A stretch of DNA of 64,000 nt, from NCBI GenBank assembly GCA_965153455.1, contig OZ234495.1:25850875-25914874 (forward strand), written 5' to 3'. The translations under genes were made by a program, and so were the position numbers. The notes under the pieces were generated by a model. The model ran no database searches. It was not told the DNA's origin and saw nothing but the letters and a program-made list of their open reading frames with translations. This document shows, one piece after another, positions 1 through 13,300 of the stretch. Within the stretch, counting starts at the first letter, position 1; the number at the start of each line of letters is the position of its first letter. This stretch comes from Sphagnum compactum. Lineage: Eukaryota; Bryophyta; Sphagnopsida; Sphagnales.

Positions 1-2008
1 TAAACACTTTGGCTCCCGAAAGTCGATCAAACAAGTTATCAATCCGAGGCAATGGGTATCTATTTTTCACCGTCACCTTGTTGAGGGCTCTATAATCCAC
101 ACACATCCTCAAATTCCCATCCTTTTTGTGAACAAAAAGGACGGGTGCTACATATGGTGACTTGCTAGGTTTGATGTATCCTTTGGCAAGGAGTTCCTCA
201 AGTTGAACCTTGAGCTCTTTCAACTCCTCATGACTCATTCGGTATGGGGCCTTGGCAGGAGGTGCCACTCTCGGCATCACCTCAATCGCATGATCAACTT
301 GTCTTTTTGGGGGCAACTCATCGAGCAACTCTTCGGGCATCACATCCGGAAATTCTTCTAACACTTGCTTGATGCACTTGTGGGGGCTCACCACCTTGGT
401 GGCCTCCTTTGGTTCAAACTCATCCAACACCCACATCGCACATAACATGCTATGGCCTCCCCCACATTCTTTTTCCAAGTTCTTTCCCAACATCAAGTGG
501 ATGGTGGTCCCACCCACACTAGGCACTTCATGTGCCTTCACCCGCACAATCCCATTCTTGGATGGGATCCTAACTAGCCTATTGTGCCCTTCTATGAGCA
601 CATTGTTACGGGTGATGAATTCCATTCCCAAAATGCAATCCATTCCCCCTAAGGTGGAGACTAACAAGTCCACCTCGCCTCTCCAATTCCCCAATTGGAG
701 GGGCACATCTTTTGCTTGCAACTTGGTGGGATGGGGAATCCCATCCGCAAAATGCACCTCGATGGGTGCCTTGAGCTCCTCCAAAGGAAGCTCCATTCTT
801 TCGGCACTTTCTTGTGTTATGAAGTTGTGGGAAGCCCCTGTGTCCAAAAGACATAACACTTCCCGCTTAGAAACCTTCCCTTTTAAGAAAATAAGGTGAT
901 TACATTCACCTTGGACTAAGTTGGCAGAAAGGGCACTTACCTTAAGAGCCCCATTCCCCGATTTGGGTTTGGGACAATCCTTGGAATAATGCCCCGCTTC
1001 ATTACAATTGAAGCATACTCCTTTTGGTTTCCCACTAGCATCTCCCTTGAGTTGGCTCCCTTTGAAAGGAGCCCCCTTCTTGACAAAATTTCCTTTGGGT
1101 TTCAAACCCAAGCCTTGGAGTTGTTTAGGCTTTTCCCCCTTTGAGGTCTCTTGGCCTCGGTTCCATTCCCCTTCATGGCGTGCCTTCTTATGAGGGAACT
1201 TGCTATCCCTTTTGAATCCGGCCTTCTCACCACGCCCAACATCCGAGAAGCCTTTCACTTTCATGATGGCTTCGGTTAATGAAGCGGGCCAATTCTCCTC
1301 AAGCTTGCGCTTAGCCCAAGTGGGAAGTCCCATCACAAAGTGGCACACCCGGTCTAACTCATGCATATGCCGAATCTCAAGCATGAGTTCGAAGTAAGCC
1401 CTCACATATTGGCGCAAGTTGTCATTGCTCCCATTCTCAAGGTCACGAAGCTTGCATCTTGAAATGTAGTCGGAATTCTTGGGAATGAATTCCAACTCAA
1501 TACGCTCCTTGAAGAATTCGCATGTGTAGCCATGGGTCTTCCCCTCTTCTTGCCTTATCGTCCTCCACCATGTGGAGGCATAGCCCTTCAAATAGGATTG
1601 GGCAAGTTCCACGGCCGAGTGCCGACCAACCTTGGCGGCATGGAGGTAATCTTCCATTTCCGCAAGCCAAGCGTCCACAACCTTTCGATCCCGGGCCCCA
1701 TCAAAGTTCCCGGGCCTAGCGGGCTTGAATCCCACACTTTTTGATGAACCTCCCTTGAGGGCCGGAACCAATTCGGTGAAATCGGGCCTATTCATTTTGA
1801 GTAGGACCTCCAATTGTTCCAGGGTGAAGAGCACCGCATTTGATTGCTCCTCTTCATTTTCATGGTCCTCATGGCTATCACGGTCTTCCTCACCTTCGGA
1901 AACATTTTGTTCTTCCCCCATTATGGCTTGGGGTGGAACATCCAAGTCTTGGGTGGGTTCTTCCACCACGGTCTCTTGGACTAGCTTGCGGGTCTTCTTT
2001 GGTGCCAT
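1..2008 (-). CDS. gag-pol polyprotein of gypsy retrotransposon (C-terminus outside window)
   Basis: The ATG is at 2006-2008 on the minus strand, about 40 bases after the primer-binding site, and the frame stays open to the window edge (about 669 codons). An acidic N-terminus is followed by a gag core containing [10 protein letters not shown]. Then come a basic linker, a zinc knuckle [14 protein letters not shown] near 970-1015, and a pepsin-like protease site [10 protein letters not shown] near 825-855. The start of reverse transcriptase follows with [20 protein letters not shown] near 70-140. These are standard gypsy functions: particle assembly, polyprotein cleavage and cDNA synthesis. Whether a chromodomain follows integrase cannot be seen. 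No frameshift separates gag from pol. Confidence 0.93.
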   Translation of the reverse strand, partial: MAPKKTRKLVQETVVEEPTQDLDVPPQAIMGEEQNVSEGEEDRDSHEDHENEEEQSNAVLFTLEQLEVLLKMNRPDFTELVPALKGGSSKSVGFKPARPGNFDGARDRKVVDAWLAEMEDYLHAAKVGRHSAVELAQSYLKGYASTWWRTIRQEEGKTHGYTCEFFKERIELEFIPKNSDYISRCKLRDLENGSNDNLRQYVRAYFELMLEIRHMHELDRVCHFVMGLPTWAKRKLEENWPASLTEAIMKVKGFSDVGRGEKAGFKRDSKFPHKKARHEGEWNRGQETSKGEKPKQLQGLGLKPKGNFVKKGAPFKGSQLKGDASGKPKGVCFNCNEAGHYSKDCPKPKSGNGALKVSALSANLVQGECNHLIFLKGKVSKREVLCLLDTGASHNFITQESAERMELPLEELKAPIEVHFADGIPHPTKLQAKDVPLQLGNWRGEVDLLVSTLGGMDCILGMEFITRNNVLIEGHNRLVRIPSKNGIVRVKAHEVPSVGGTTIHLMLGKNLEKECGGGHSMLCAMWVLDEFEPKEATKVVSPHKCIKQVLEEFPDVMPEELLDELPPKRQVDHAIEVMPRVAPPAKAPYRMSHEELKELKVQLEELLAKGYIKPSKSPYVAPVLFVHKKDGNLRMCVDYRALNKVTVKNRYPLPRIDNLFDRLSGAKVF

Positions 2009-2044
2009 CGGGACTCTCCAAGAAGTGGATCGAGCTCTCCTCGA

Positions 2045-2056
2045 GCTCTGATACCA
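2045..2056 (-). other. Primer-binding site for initiator tRNA-Met
   Basis: The minus strand reads TGGTATCAGAGC two bases after the end of the 5' LTR. This is the classical plant retrotransposon primer-binding site, complementary to the 3' end of initiator methionine tRNA. It fixes the inner border of the LTR. Confidence 0.93.
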
Positions 2057-2058
2057 AA

Positions 2059-2999
2059 TGTTGCGCTCCCAAGTTCCGGGTAGACCCACTTGAGGGTCTA
2101 GGTATATGGCAATGCGGAAGGAGTTGGAACTTGGAGCACGATCCCGACTTCCAGCACTAGAGGGGGGTAAGAGGGGCGTGCTAGAAGTCCCAGGAAAGAC
2201 TAGGCAGAGTTGACAAGCTTTACTCACTCACACGGGCCTGCATGAAACCACACAAAGTGGTTAGAACTCATTCTGGGTCCTTTTTGGTGTTGGGACAGCC
2301 ACGGGTGAACTCGGACTCACTTTGACACACCACACCCCGAGCTCGGGAGTAAGCCACCACCTTACTCCCTATAGTATACTCTGTGACTCGTCGCGGGGGT
2401 GGCATCCAAATGGCCTTTTTGTCCCAGGACTCCCGCGTGGGAGTCCCGAAATCGCGCAACTTTGGACTCCCGCGACTTTGAAGCCTCATAACTTTCGCAG
2501 CCAACCTCCGATTGAGTTGCCGTCTGAAGCAAAGTTGTAGGTCTCGTCGAGACCTTTCCAACGGTATGTCGCACGTTTTTTGCAGCCAAGTATTTCGGGT
2601 CGATTCCCGACTTTTAGTGGTCGGGAGTCAAAACTGGCGGACTCCCGGGAGTTCGACTCCCGGGCCTTCTTTTGGCCATAACTTGTGTTTCAGATGTCCA
2701 AATGAGCAATGCGAGCCCATTTTAGACATCTACACTTCAAGAGCTTTTCATTGATATAAAGAGCGCAACAAGCCATTGAGTTTTGACCCCTCAAAACGCT
2801 TTCTGAAGTTTTGGGAGTCCTTTTGGGACTCCACTCTCACCAACTCCCAACATGGGAGTTCACTTGGGAGTGTGAGGGTTCACTCTCTCACACTCTTTGC
2901 ACTCCCGGGAGCATGTGATATGACTCGCGAGTCTACTTATAGGCCCGCACACTTGCGACCCCCTTGCCTTGGTCGCGAGCCAAGGCTAGGGTTGCGACA
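2059..2999 (-). repeat. 5' long terminal repeat (941 bp)
   Basis: On the minus strand the segment starts TGTCGCAACCCTAG and ends GGAGCGCAACA, the TG...CA ends typical of LTRs, and it abuts the primer-binding site. Its ends match the solo LTR at 38360-39192. The interior is rich in repeated gggactcc/cgggagt motifs. Confidence 0.9.
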
Positions 3000-3920
3000 G
3001 TTTTTACGGATCTGATGTTGTGTGCAACCTCCTGATTGAATAAATAATGTGTACCCCCGGTTTATAATGGGGGTATTAAACAAGGTTGAAAACGGCACCA
3101 ACAAGTTTTGGCAATAGAAGTTTCATGCAACTAATGGGAAGGCTCGGCATACACTCAAGGTGTCTTGTTTTTCTCCTTTCGAGTTTGGTCAGGTTGGGGG
3201 CAGGGGGGGGGGGCGGGGGGCAAAAAGATTTTTGTGTTTTTTCATTTGTTCCAGTAGGTTGCCAATGCGTTCCCCATGGGTTTTCTCAATTGCACCCTGC
3301 TTTAATCCCATATGTTTTGCTCAAAGTCCTCCCCTTCTCACATATATAAGTGGGTGAAAGGGGGAGGCACTCCATCTGTCCATAGAATCTTCAAATTTTT
3401 GGGAAGCCTCAGGGTTTCAACTTTTAGACATGGGCCAATCAAATTCAACAAAAAAAAAAGTTATACTTGTGGGGGGTAAAGGTCGGGCCAAAAATGGTGA
3501 TGAACTCTTTTGGGAGGAGAAATTTCCTGCAGCCAACGGGAAGGCCCGAGCACACGCCAAAGGTGCCTTGCATTTTTCAGTTTGGGGGCGGGGATTTAGA
3601 AGAGGATACTTTTCGGTTTTACCTTGTTCCTTTTAAGTTCCCAATAAGTTACCATCATGTCTTCAATCTGTTGTCAAAGTTCTCAATGTATTCCCCCAAC
3701 ATGTTCTCCATAGCACCCCACATGTAACCCATTTGTTATGGCACATGTAGTACTCCTTTCACACGTGCAGGTGAGCCAAAGGGGAGGAACTCAAAATAAA
3801 ACCTTCTATTTTAGTGAGCTTCCGTTGCTTCACTTCCTTCTGAGCGATTGGCCAATCAAATTGGCTTGTTGCAGAAAACAAATTGTACCTGTGAGGCATC
3901 GCATCCATTTAATAGGAAAG
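3000..3920. other. Intergenic, no recognised gene
   Basis: Only short unsupported open frames are present. A G-rich run lies at 3196-3220. Two diverged stretches (about 3100-3170 and 3510-3580) share wording around 'gggaaggc..g.gcacac.c.aaggtg', suggesting an old imperfect duplication. Confidence 0.5.
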
Positions 3921-4028
3921 GTGATTAGCAAGGATGAAACGACTTTCGTAGCTGTGTATGTATCGATAGGAGAGGTTAATAGCCCGGATGAAACCATTTC
4001 CGTAACTGTGTATGTGTGTGATATTTGA
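3921..4028 (+). repeat. Two imperfect 54-bp tandem copies
   Basis: A unit containing 'ggatgaaac..cttt/catttccgtarctgtgtatgt' occurs at about 3921 and again about 54 bases later. Because 54 is a multiple of three, it duplicates 18 residues within a short open frame (3738-4028). No homology is recognised for that frame. Confidence 0.55.
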
Positions 4029-7000
4029 TCGTCATTTTGCATGCTGAATTGATGGCGGAAGTTTCACGACCTGTGGCGAGCGAGGTCGGTGCGAGCGAGC
4101 CTTAGGACTGTTTGTGGATGGTCAAACTTTCATCGGAGTTTGGTTGTCGAATTATTTCCTTTCACGTGAGACCTACCACGGTGAAGGACACGTGAGAAAA
4201 TCTCTTACACATTTTTCTCGCAACGTGCACTCGGAATGGGAAAATATGGTTTTGTGTGAGATCTTCCACATTGATTGCATACGGATATTGACCACGTAGT
4301 AATTCTTGCATGTTATGTTTTCGAGCATTGGATTCGTTTCAAAAGATGTCGAACACGAAATTTTAGGCCCACGGGTTCAATTTCATGATCTTTCTTACGT
4401 TATGGTCGCTATAAACATAATATGAAAAACTTTTATCGAAACATACTCATAGTCATTCAAATATGAATCATGACCAGGCACCTTCAGAGCCATTCATTAT
4501 AGATCGATCGGGTTACATGTGAAGAAAATCTGAATAACAAAAAACCCCATAATAAAAAGAAAGAAAATAAGAGTTTCAAAGCTAACAAAAAACAAAAAGG
4601 TAAATATATGGCAGAAGTCCACAAAATATAAAGTGGGAAAGAAATAAAAACGCATGAAGGGAAACCGAAGAAAGCAACAAAGGTGGTGAAACAAGTTATG
4701 GGTAACATGTGGAGATCCTTTTTTGCATCCCTCTATGAAGAACAAAACACCATTGAGGAGATTGTAACAAAGAGGTTTTTTCATCCTCTAACTCTATTTT
4801 TTTGAAAACTTTTTCAACAAAAAAAAGCAAGATAGGGGATGTTCATCTAAAGCTTGACTACTTCTTTGACAGGTGTGATTTGCAAAGCAAAGGATCACAA
4901 TGCCATCAACTATACAAACATTAAAAACCACCAGCCAAGATGAACTACTACGTAATTTTTGTTAAACCCACAAATTTTTTTGCCACTTTAACCTTTGAAT
5001 CACAACCCACGCTCCGACAAGAAAAGGGAAATGAGTTAAAAGAATGAGGTAAAGGCATCCCTTGATTCAAATGCACTCGCACCCATGTATGAAAGTGCAA
5101 AGGATGAAGCCCCAACATTCCCACTCGGGGAATTGGAAGTCCAATGGTGTTTTAAATCTTTGGTCAAAAGTTTGAAGAACCAAATTTTGTCCAAATCAAA
5201 CCCCCATTAAACAACTACAAATGTGTTAGACAATACTACAATGAAGTGTGACACGTTTCAAAATAGATATGTAGCAATTGTTATATAATGGTCATTTAAA
5301 ATTGGCTAGTAATCAAGTTGCCAAAATGATCCTCGGTCACAAATCACAATTTGAAAGGTCAAATCATTCCCAATTAAAGAGTTGGATACATCATTGGAAG
5401 ACCTTTTTCAACGGCTACATTTTTTTCCATACTAGTTTTGAATTTGGAAACAAAATGAAAAAAATCATAACTTGTTAAATTTGAAAATTTTGGGAAGATG
5501 GTATGATGCAATCACAACCTCTTTGGTGGTTTGTGTGAAAACAATGGGCGGGCCAATCAAATGACATGACATAATATCAAAGACAAGGCAAGGACACAAC
5601 TTGGAAAAAAACATATCAGCTTGACAAACTCACAATTTGATAATGAACAAAAATTAAATAATTTTATTATTTGAACGAGACATAATACAAATTAGGCGAG
5701 ATATGGAGAAGGGATACAAAAGGCACAACTTTTGTTAACAAATTGACAGGCGATGTGCCTTGAACCCTTCTTATATTATCCAATGGAACCTTTTATAACA
5801 TCGTTAACCTTTTTAAAAGTTCCATCAATTAAGCCTTCTATGAGTTTCTACCAAATAACCTTCTAGAAACTTCCACTAATCACGTCTTCAAAAAGGTTTT
5901 GCTACAAATAAATTTAAAGGACCTTTTTATAAACTTTTTAAATTTTCTATAAACTTCCAAACGTATTCTCAAGGATCTTCCTAGAAATTTATAAAAATCT
6001 CCAAAAATATTTTTGGAAACTTCTAAAACATTCCTTCATTGTTTACTATTCACGACATAATGAAGATCGGATTGTGGAAGAAAATATTATTATGATCATT
6101 ATTTACAAGTAAAATAAATATATATGATCCAATCAAGTGGTGCAATTTATTATGTAATTGTATATATAAATTGCTCCTCATAAATAGATAATTTTCAAAT
6201 CGTTTAAAGTACTTTTAATAATATTTTAAAATATGAAAACTTCTATTACATCGTTTTTAGAGCTCTTGGATACCCTATAATTATTGAATTCATCTCAAAT
6301 TCAACCAAATGTTCCATTAATACATAAGACAAATTTCTAGAAGTATACCAAACATTTTCAACATGGACTTGATTTATCATTTTTAAATGTGAAAAAAAAA
6401 ACTATAATTTCATTTGTTGGTGGCTCATTATATTGTGATTGCACCTAACATTTAGATGTAAACCTCATAGGGAACTACATAATATATTATAGGAAGGAAC
6501 GGTATGCTTCTTTTCAAGTTTTGGCCATGACAAATTTAATGAATAAAAAATACCCGGTGATTTGTTTATGTCCAAATTGGCTCCAAAATACACTGACTAC
6601 CTACTTACATTTGGTTTGTGTAATTTGACATGTCCTTGAGTTAGACTTGAAAAGCTCATTCTAGTCCCATCCTGAAACTCTTGTTGGGGGTTAGGGAATG
6701 CACTCTATGTTCACATCTTGTTACAAAATTAAAGATGAAGGAAGTTCTTTACCATCGACACCGCTTGAAAAACCGAGGGGTGCACCAAATGTGGCTTAAA
6801 CTTTACCTTGTATGGAATGTTTAAACACACCAAAATTTGATTTATTAAAAAACCAAGAGATGGGAAGAGGCTTAATAATATCTTTGTTAAATGAAAAGTT
6901 TAGTTGTTGATTTTTACAAATTTAAACATATATACGATGGGTTACGTTAAATGTTTAATGTTAAATAAAAAAGGTGAATGGGTAAAAATAAAGTGGGCGT

Positions 7001-10000
7001 TCTTTGACCCAATAAATCAAGGATTTGAAAGAGCCAGTGTGAGCCACCACTATTTAATAACAATAGGTAAAGTTGCCACCTTTGTAAGTGGACGGGTTTA
7101 GGGTTCCTCCTACTTAATAATGGAGGTAGATAAAAGATTCGTGGGGATGGAAAGGAGCTTACATTTTTCAATCAAGCATTTACATGTCACCCATTATCCT
7201 AAGGTCTACATACATACATGTGCAACATATTGTTTACAAGAAAGGTTACCAGCATGGAACTCGACATCAATTTTGTTGGGTTTCATCCATAGGCTATACT
7301 AAAACCCCAACATGCCTATCGATTTACATTTTGACATTCCATAGTCAACTATCTCACGTCGCGTAAGTGACATGACTAAACATTGAAAGCATACATCAAG
7401 ATTGTTCATCCCTTCTTTGGGCACACGTTCATACCATGTCACTATTAGGGTTTAGGTCCTGTCCAGTTTTCCTACCTCCCAAGTGGCTACTGTCCGTCCT
7501 GATATAGCTACTGCCCGTGGCCACTGTCCGTCCGGCTTCATTGAAAGTGGACAGTCTGCTCTCTCCCCTGACTATGAACGGACACTGTAGCCAATCACTA
7601 CTCGCCACGCGGACCACGTGCTGTCCATCCGGAGTCAGGGGCGGCTTCACGGGCGGGCTTGAAGCTCTGGAGTTGAGAATAGTAAGAATGCCATTACATG
7701 AAGTTCTGGTTTCGGAGAGTGGCCGTCCGGCTTCACGGGCGGCTTCATCGTTCCTTTACAATATGTAATATGGTGCACCTAAGATTTATTGGCAACCTTG
7801 TGAGACTATTGTGAACACACATGAACGTTCAATTTTGTTTTACCTTGTTTCTTTTGTTGTGCGAAAACAACCTCCATTATTTCCAGGCCATGGTCACCAA
7901 AAATATGTTCAGTACATCCCAAATCAAAATAGTTCCTGCTAGAAAACCATGTTCAAATTTAGGGGTAATTTTTTGGCCACTGCCCTTTCAATGAAGAAAA
8001 TACAAGTGTTTAATATGTTCCAAAGTTTTCACAAATACTTAGGTAGTGTAGACCAAGCTTAAGGGATCTACAACCTTTACAAGCAGATGCACTGGTTGTC
8101 AAAAGATTGTTCTGGCTACCCACATCCCAAATGAACTGCCTCAACGGCCAGATGTGCTTGAAGTTTTTGTGTGTGCCCGAAAATGTTTTTGCAAAGCTCT
8201 GCCTGATTTTTTTAAATTGTAAAACATGGGCTAACAGCCGGTACAAATGACCTAGTCATATTGACACTTTAGGATTTGCACATGGCCTATAATGGGGCTT
8301 GAAGGAGCTCTATTTTCATTCCCCTTAGGTACATTTGCACAAAAAATTTGATCTTCAGATATCTCGCCTGTAACCTTTTCTATGCACAAGGCCTTAAATC
8401 AATTTAGAATATATTCCACTAAGTAGTTTGATGACTCGATATACAAGGGCAGCTTCAACACATGTCATTTGAATAATTAATTAATTCTGAAGATTCCATG
8501 GGAAAAAAACCCAATACTCCATGAGATTCTCTATTTTCGTTCACAAATTTTTTCTTCTTTGGAAAAACATGTATTTGAAAATATCAACTTTTGAACGAAT
8601 AATATTTTTTGGTGAAAACAGCTAAGGTAACTAAGGGATGCCAACGAGTTACTTACTATTTAGGGTAGAAGATTTTAGAAATCGCTCAAGATATGTGCAA
8701 GGTCCGAATATTTGTCCAGAAAGCAAGATGTTCATCAAAAGATGTATTCAATTATATTTTACTGCATTTTCATCAGGAACCAACTGCCAACTGCGCGTTT
8801 CAGTACACGAGTTAGTACAATGAGATGCATTCATCCACCACAAGAGAAATTAGAGCTTGTTACCTGCTCAGGAAAGCTGGATTTGGTGAGGAGGGTTTTG
8901 ATTTTCAATTCTGTGACAGTTAGAATTTAGGGTTATCTTTTGAAAAATGTCAAATTTACACGAAAAAACCCAAAATTTCCCACTTTATACCAAATAAATT
9001 CCATTAAATTGTGCTCATCAACATCTTTCCAAGAACACGAAATGCACATTCCAATTCCTCCTAAATTTTCAGCTATGATTTAATTTAGTTTTTAATGAAG
9101 AAATCATTTAATATTCAAGAACTCTTGCACGGCAAGTCCAAACACCATGAAACCAAGCCAATGCACTCCTCCTCGAGAGCTTTCCAAAGATCAAGAACAC
9201 AATTTGAAGCATCCTGGTTCGGTGGATCTTATAAGTACCAAAAAAAAAGACTTTTTTTTTTTATCTTCCTTCATAAATAGATTGTTTAATGTTTATTGTT
9301 CATAATGAGAGAGGAGCAATTGTTTAGCAAAAAAATTGAGTTTAGTAAAAATTGATATTGCATCAAATGCATTGTTGGAGATGCTCTAAACCTTTACCAT
9401 ATTCAATATATGTATTGTTAATTATTCTCCCATCCACACCCATAAACATGAAAAAATGAATGATCTAATGGGCAAGACCATCTTGGCCAATCATTAACAT
9501 CGACCAATCAAAAACGATCATGTTGCTTTATTTGCCTCTTGGAAGTCTTTGTATCATGAGCATATTTACAGGCCCAAAACTGAGTTTCATACTATTTGAA
9601 CTCCTGTATTTGATCCAAAATAGTGCTTCCTTGCCACTTTATTGTTGTGGGTGGAGATGCTTATAAGAGCAATGTGACCCAGCACCCACCAATTGGCCTT
9701 ACTTAAGTTGCGAAGGACGTCCCATGCTCTATAGAATCCTCAATATAAGAAATCTACGGTTATTTTTGTTCCCCATATGATTATGTATGGGGAGGTTTGG
9801 CAACATTTACAAGGTCTAGATTTTTTGGGTGAAATTTAAGCGCACTAGTTGCTATACCTTAGGTGTTAACGGTTTGGGAATTGATGTACATACATACACT
9901 TTTTGTTTGATTACAATTATCATGGTATCGTGGGAGCTTCATATGTGTAAACAACAGCAAATTTATTTGACCAAGGATGCCATGACCCACGATCCTTATG

Positions 10001-10312
10001 CTGCCGCACAAGGTTCTAGGACTGCACAAGCTTTTCCTTTGCCCTTTGGCTGCTTACTCACATCCAATCCCACCTAATGCATTAAGTGCAAAAATCCACT
10101 TGAAATCCACTTTGTCCTCTTTCATTCTTAGAAACTGTTATTTGGGCATTCGATGAATGGCCCCCTTGGGCATCTACAATAGGCAAATTCCAATTTACAA
10201 CCAGTTTGGTCAAAGTGTTGAGTCTATGAACCTGCAATTCACCTTACAGGCAGTGGTGGGTTGCATATGACAAGACTTGCAAACTTTGTTCACCGTAAGA
10301 ATGCCAACCAGC
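4029..10312. other. Long AT-rich region without recognisable genes
   Basis: No open frame here resembles a known family. At 5760-6030 the sequence repeats short variants of 'ccttctagaaacttcc', a texture common in decayed LTR elements. At 7430-7770 there is a local GC-rich island with repeated 'gtccgtccggcttca' and 'cacgggcgg' wording, also without a gene. Nothing else was seen. Confidence 0.55.
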
Positions 10313-10319
10313 CCTTTTT

Positions 10320-13300
10320 CATCACGCTTTATAGCTCTGTACCGCAGGTCACTGCGTAGGTCATCCTTCACCTACACATCCAACCTTCCAAATGTACAAT
10401 ATTATCACAGATTGTACACAGGGTACTCAAAAGATGGAACAAGGTAAGGACAGCAATAGACTTTGCTTGAAGCACTTCACATCTTCAGCATATGATGCTG
10501 ACCTTGAGATATGCTGAACAACAGGAGAAAGAACCAAATGCTCAGTTGACCCTTTGAGACTCAGAATAAACAAGTACAGCACTACCGTCATAACTTTAGA
10601 AGCCTGGGATGCCAGACCATTCTACTACCTTGGCCCAGTGAGTGGCAGTGGTGATATCATGTCGCTCTGACAAAAGAGCCCGGAAACCAGCGAGTGCAGC
10701 TGCATGTTCAGCCCTTAATCGCTCCTCTGCCTTTCGCAGTGGCACCACCCTGCAATTCAGAGTGATTCAACACAAAGCATAGCACAGACACACACTCTAT
10801 TTGCTCTGTTTTCCACTTTTACATAAATTCAGACCTAAAATCTGAAAGGAAGCCCCATTCCAAACTATGCATCTCTCTATTTAGTCCTCAAATCATAGAA
10901 ATGGAATGTATAATCACAACAGAAACAATCATGAAACTAGATATCTGTGCTTTCACTCCTGCTTGCATCTTAACAACATATCAGTGTTCCATTGCAAGGA
11001 ATGCTCTAAGGAGCAGGCAAACCACATCACCAAATAACCTGAAGGAGATCTCACAGCACACCTCTCATTGAGCAATGACTCCCGATCTTTGCACTCCAAA
11101 GGTTCAAATCGAGGCTCATGGCCCCACAACTTGGTAAAACTGTCATAGTCAGTTGAGTGTTAGATGTCCTGCAGACAACACATTACATTGCCCTCAGCAA
11201 TACCCTGGACACAATAGATTGTGCCCTTGAGGTTGCTCTCTACTCTATGCAAACTGACACTTGGACTCTGTTTTTTTTTGGTGAATTTTTGCAACCTGGC
11301 GACAAAAAAAAAAGGCTGGTGAATCCAACAAATGGATTTTTGAGATTTAAAAAAAAAAAAACCACCATATCTTGACAAAAAAAACTTAGAAGTTGCCAGA
11401 TTTGGACAGTGTGTTCCTGTAGGTCGCCAGAACTAGGCAGGATTCCGAAAAAGATCTACTAGTCCATCAGGACAGTCACCATTTACTGCTAATTAATTCT
11501 GCAGATCCTAGCCAGTGCACCTACTTGAGGAATTTGAAAAAAAAAACCACTGCTTGGACTCTCTGTACTATGACAACTTTTATATCCTGAGTAGAATTTT
11601 CACAACTTCCCACCCCATACAAAGCATAAGCTAACCCTCTGCTGCACAAAACCTTGAAGGACGCAACAAAAACCAACTGCACAGATGCTCTGACAATCAC
11701 GCCCAGAAACATCATATATCTCAGTATCCCAACATCATTTGTCTCAGTATGGATGCCACCCAGAAACTGTTGAGTTTATTTCAGCCTATATGACTGCCAA
11801 GCATCTCTGTCCCACCCAACACTGGTCCTGTGAGGACTACCTACAGTGAGTTGCAACTAAAACAAGCTATATGCATGAGATTGCACTGAAAACTGTCAAT
11901 TCCCAAACCAAATTAAACATGAAAAAATGGATGTGTTCACCAGTACCAGTCCATCACCTCCATCAGAAATGGAGCTGACTAGATAACATTATTCACTGAC
12001 TTCAAGAACATGTTTTCCTTATCAGAAATGACGGCCAAATCAGCACACCAGTCACAAGCATGAAGATTAGCTACATATAATTTTGCCATATCAAGGTTCT
12101 TCAAAACCAGGGATTTTTGGAGGCCTGTTTGGTTGCGGCAGGCAATACTAACATTTATTCTCTCCAAAGGCTGCATGTGAGCACCTGGTGCCTCGAGCTT
12201 TCCAGCTCGTTGCTTAGAGAAACCTTGGCTTCAGAATTGCTGCAATAAAAAGTTCAGAACCTTGATTCACAGGACAGGGTTCACCCTACTGGAGTTTGAG
12301 TTCCCTTCTAAACTCTCCAGTGCCCACAAAGTGCAGGAGAGGAGATAACAAATAGAGCCAGAAATGAAATATATCAGGTTAACACCAGACCTTGGCAACT
12401 TCCTCTAGTAAAGATCTGAAGGCTTCAACAGCAGCCTTTTGTGCAGCGGGCTTCTCCTTACGTTCCTCCTCTGCCCTTGTTCGCACATAGTGCTCAAAGA
12501 TAGATCGGCGTTCTATGTGGCTGGGAATAGCCTACAAGATGCCACCATATATGCAAAGTCAAGAAACCAGATGACTTTCAAACAAAGGCATCACAAAAGG
12601 TGATTGTTCTCAATAAAGGAGCAGGGAAATCGAGCTCGAGGAATTGCTACCAGAATACAATCATCTCATGGATAACGATAAATCCTCTCCAGCACCTGGA
12701 AGTCCAAAAACCAAAGTTGATGTTCCATGCATTGAAAGGCATCGATGTTGAGATGTGTTCCAAACCTTGAACCGTGGATCAAATATAATCTTAGGCAGCT
12801 CTTTCTCCCATTTTGAGAAAGGTGCAATGGCCTTTTCCTTTGGCATTTCCTGAAAGACAAAATTACCTTCCAACAGCATTAGAAACCAAACAAACTACTG
12901 ACAGAAATCACAGTGTCCTTGTCATCTTGACTCAAACAATTAAAGGGATGTGATATCCAAAACTCTTTCTAAATTCGCTTCAGACTATCTTAATTCAAAT
13001 TACACATACTGAAACTTTCTAGAAGTCCACAAGATCTCATATGTGTTATACTCTTCATGCATTCAACAGAGTAACAAATTTGGGGAAGACATCCAAGAAA
13101 CCTATCTGTATAGATTATCCATGCAAAATGTACCAAAACGGATAGCTGGATATAAGAGTCCCTAAAATTACATGTTCGTTCACAGCTAGTGCATGATTGA
13201 CTCATACAGAAATTCACAATTCAGGCCAAGAGGAAATTCTTTGACCAGAAAGTTGTTGAAGAGGCACAACGATATCCACTTTCACCTTAAACCTCAATAC

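Larger units (their letters stand above)
1..2999 (-). mobile_element. Ty3/gypsy LTR retrotransposon, 5' portion
   Basis: Reading on the minus strand, the element runs from its 5' LTR (2999 to 2059) through a primer-binding site and a gag-pol reading frame that leaves the window at position 1. Order and motifs (gag, CCHC knuckle, aspartic protease, reverse transcriptase) are those of a Ty3/gypsy element. The integrase, the 3' LTR and the left target duplication lie outside the window. The gag-pol frame has no stop over about 2 kb, so this is probably a young insertion. A solo LTR of the same family sits at 38360-39192. Confidence 0.93.

Noticed and set aside
369-2160. Several plus-strand open frames of 60-176 codons
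   Set aside because: They are antisense shadows of the minus-strand gag-pol frame and LTR.
7429-7768. GC-rich island as a CpG promoter or rRNA piece
   Set aside because: It shows only short repeated words; no rRNA similarity and no adjacent gene.
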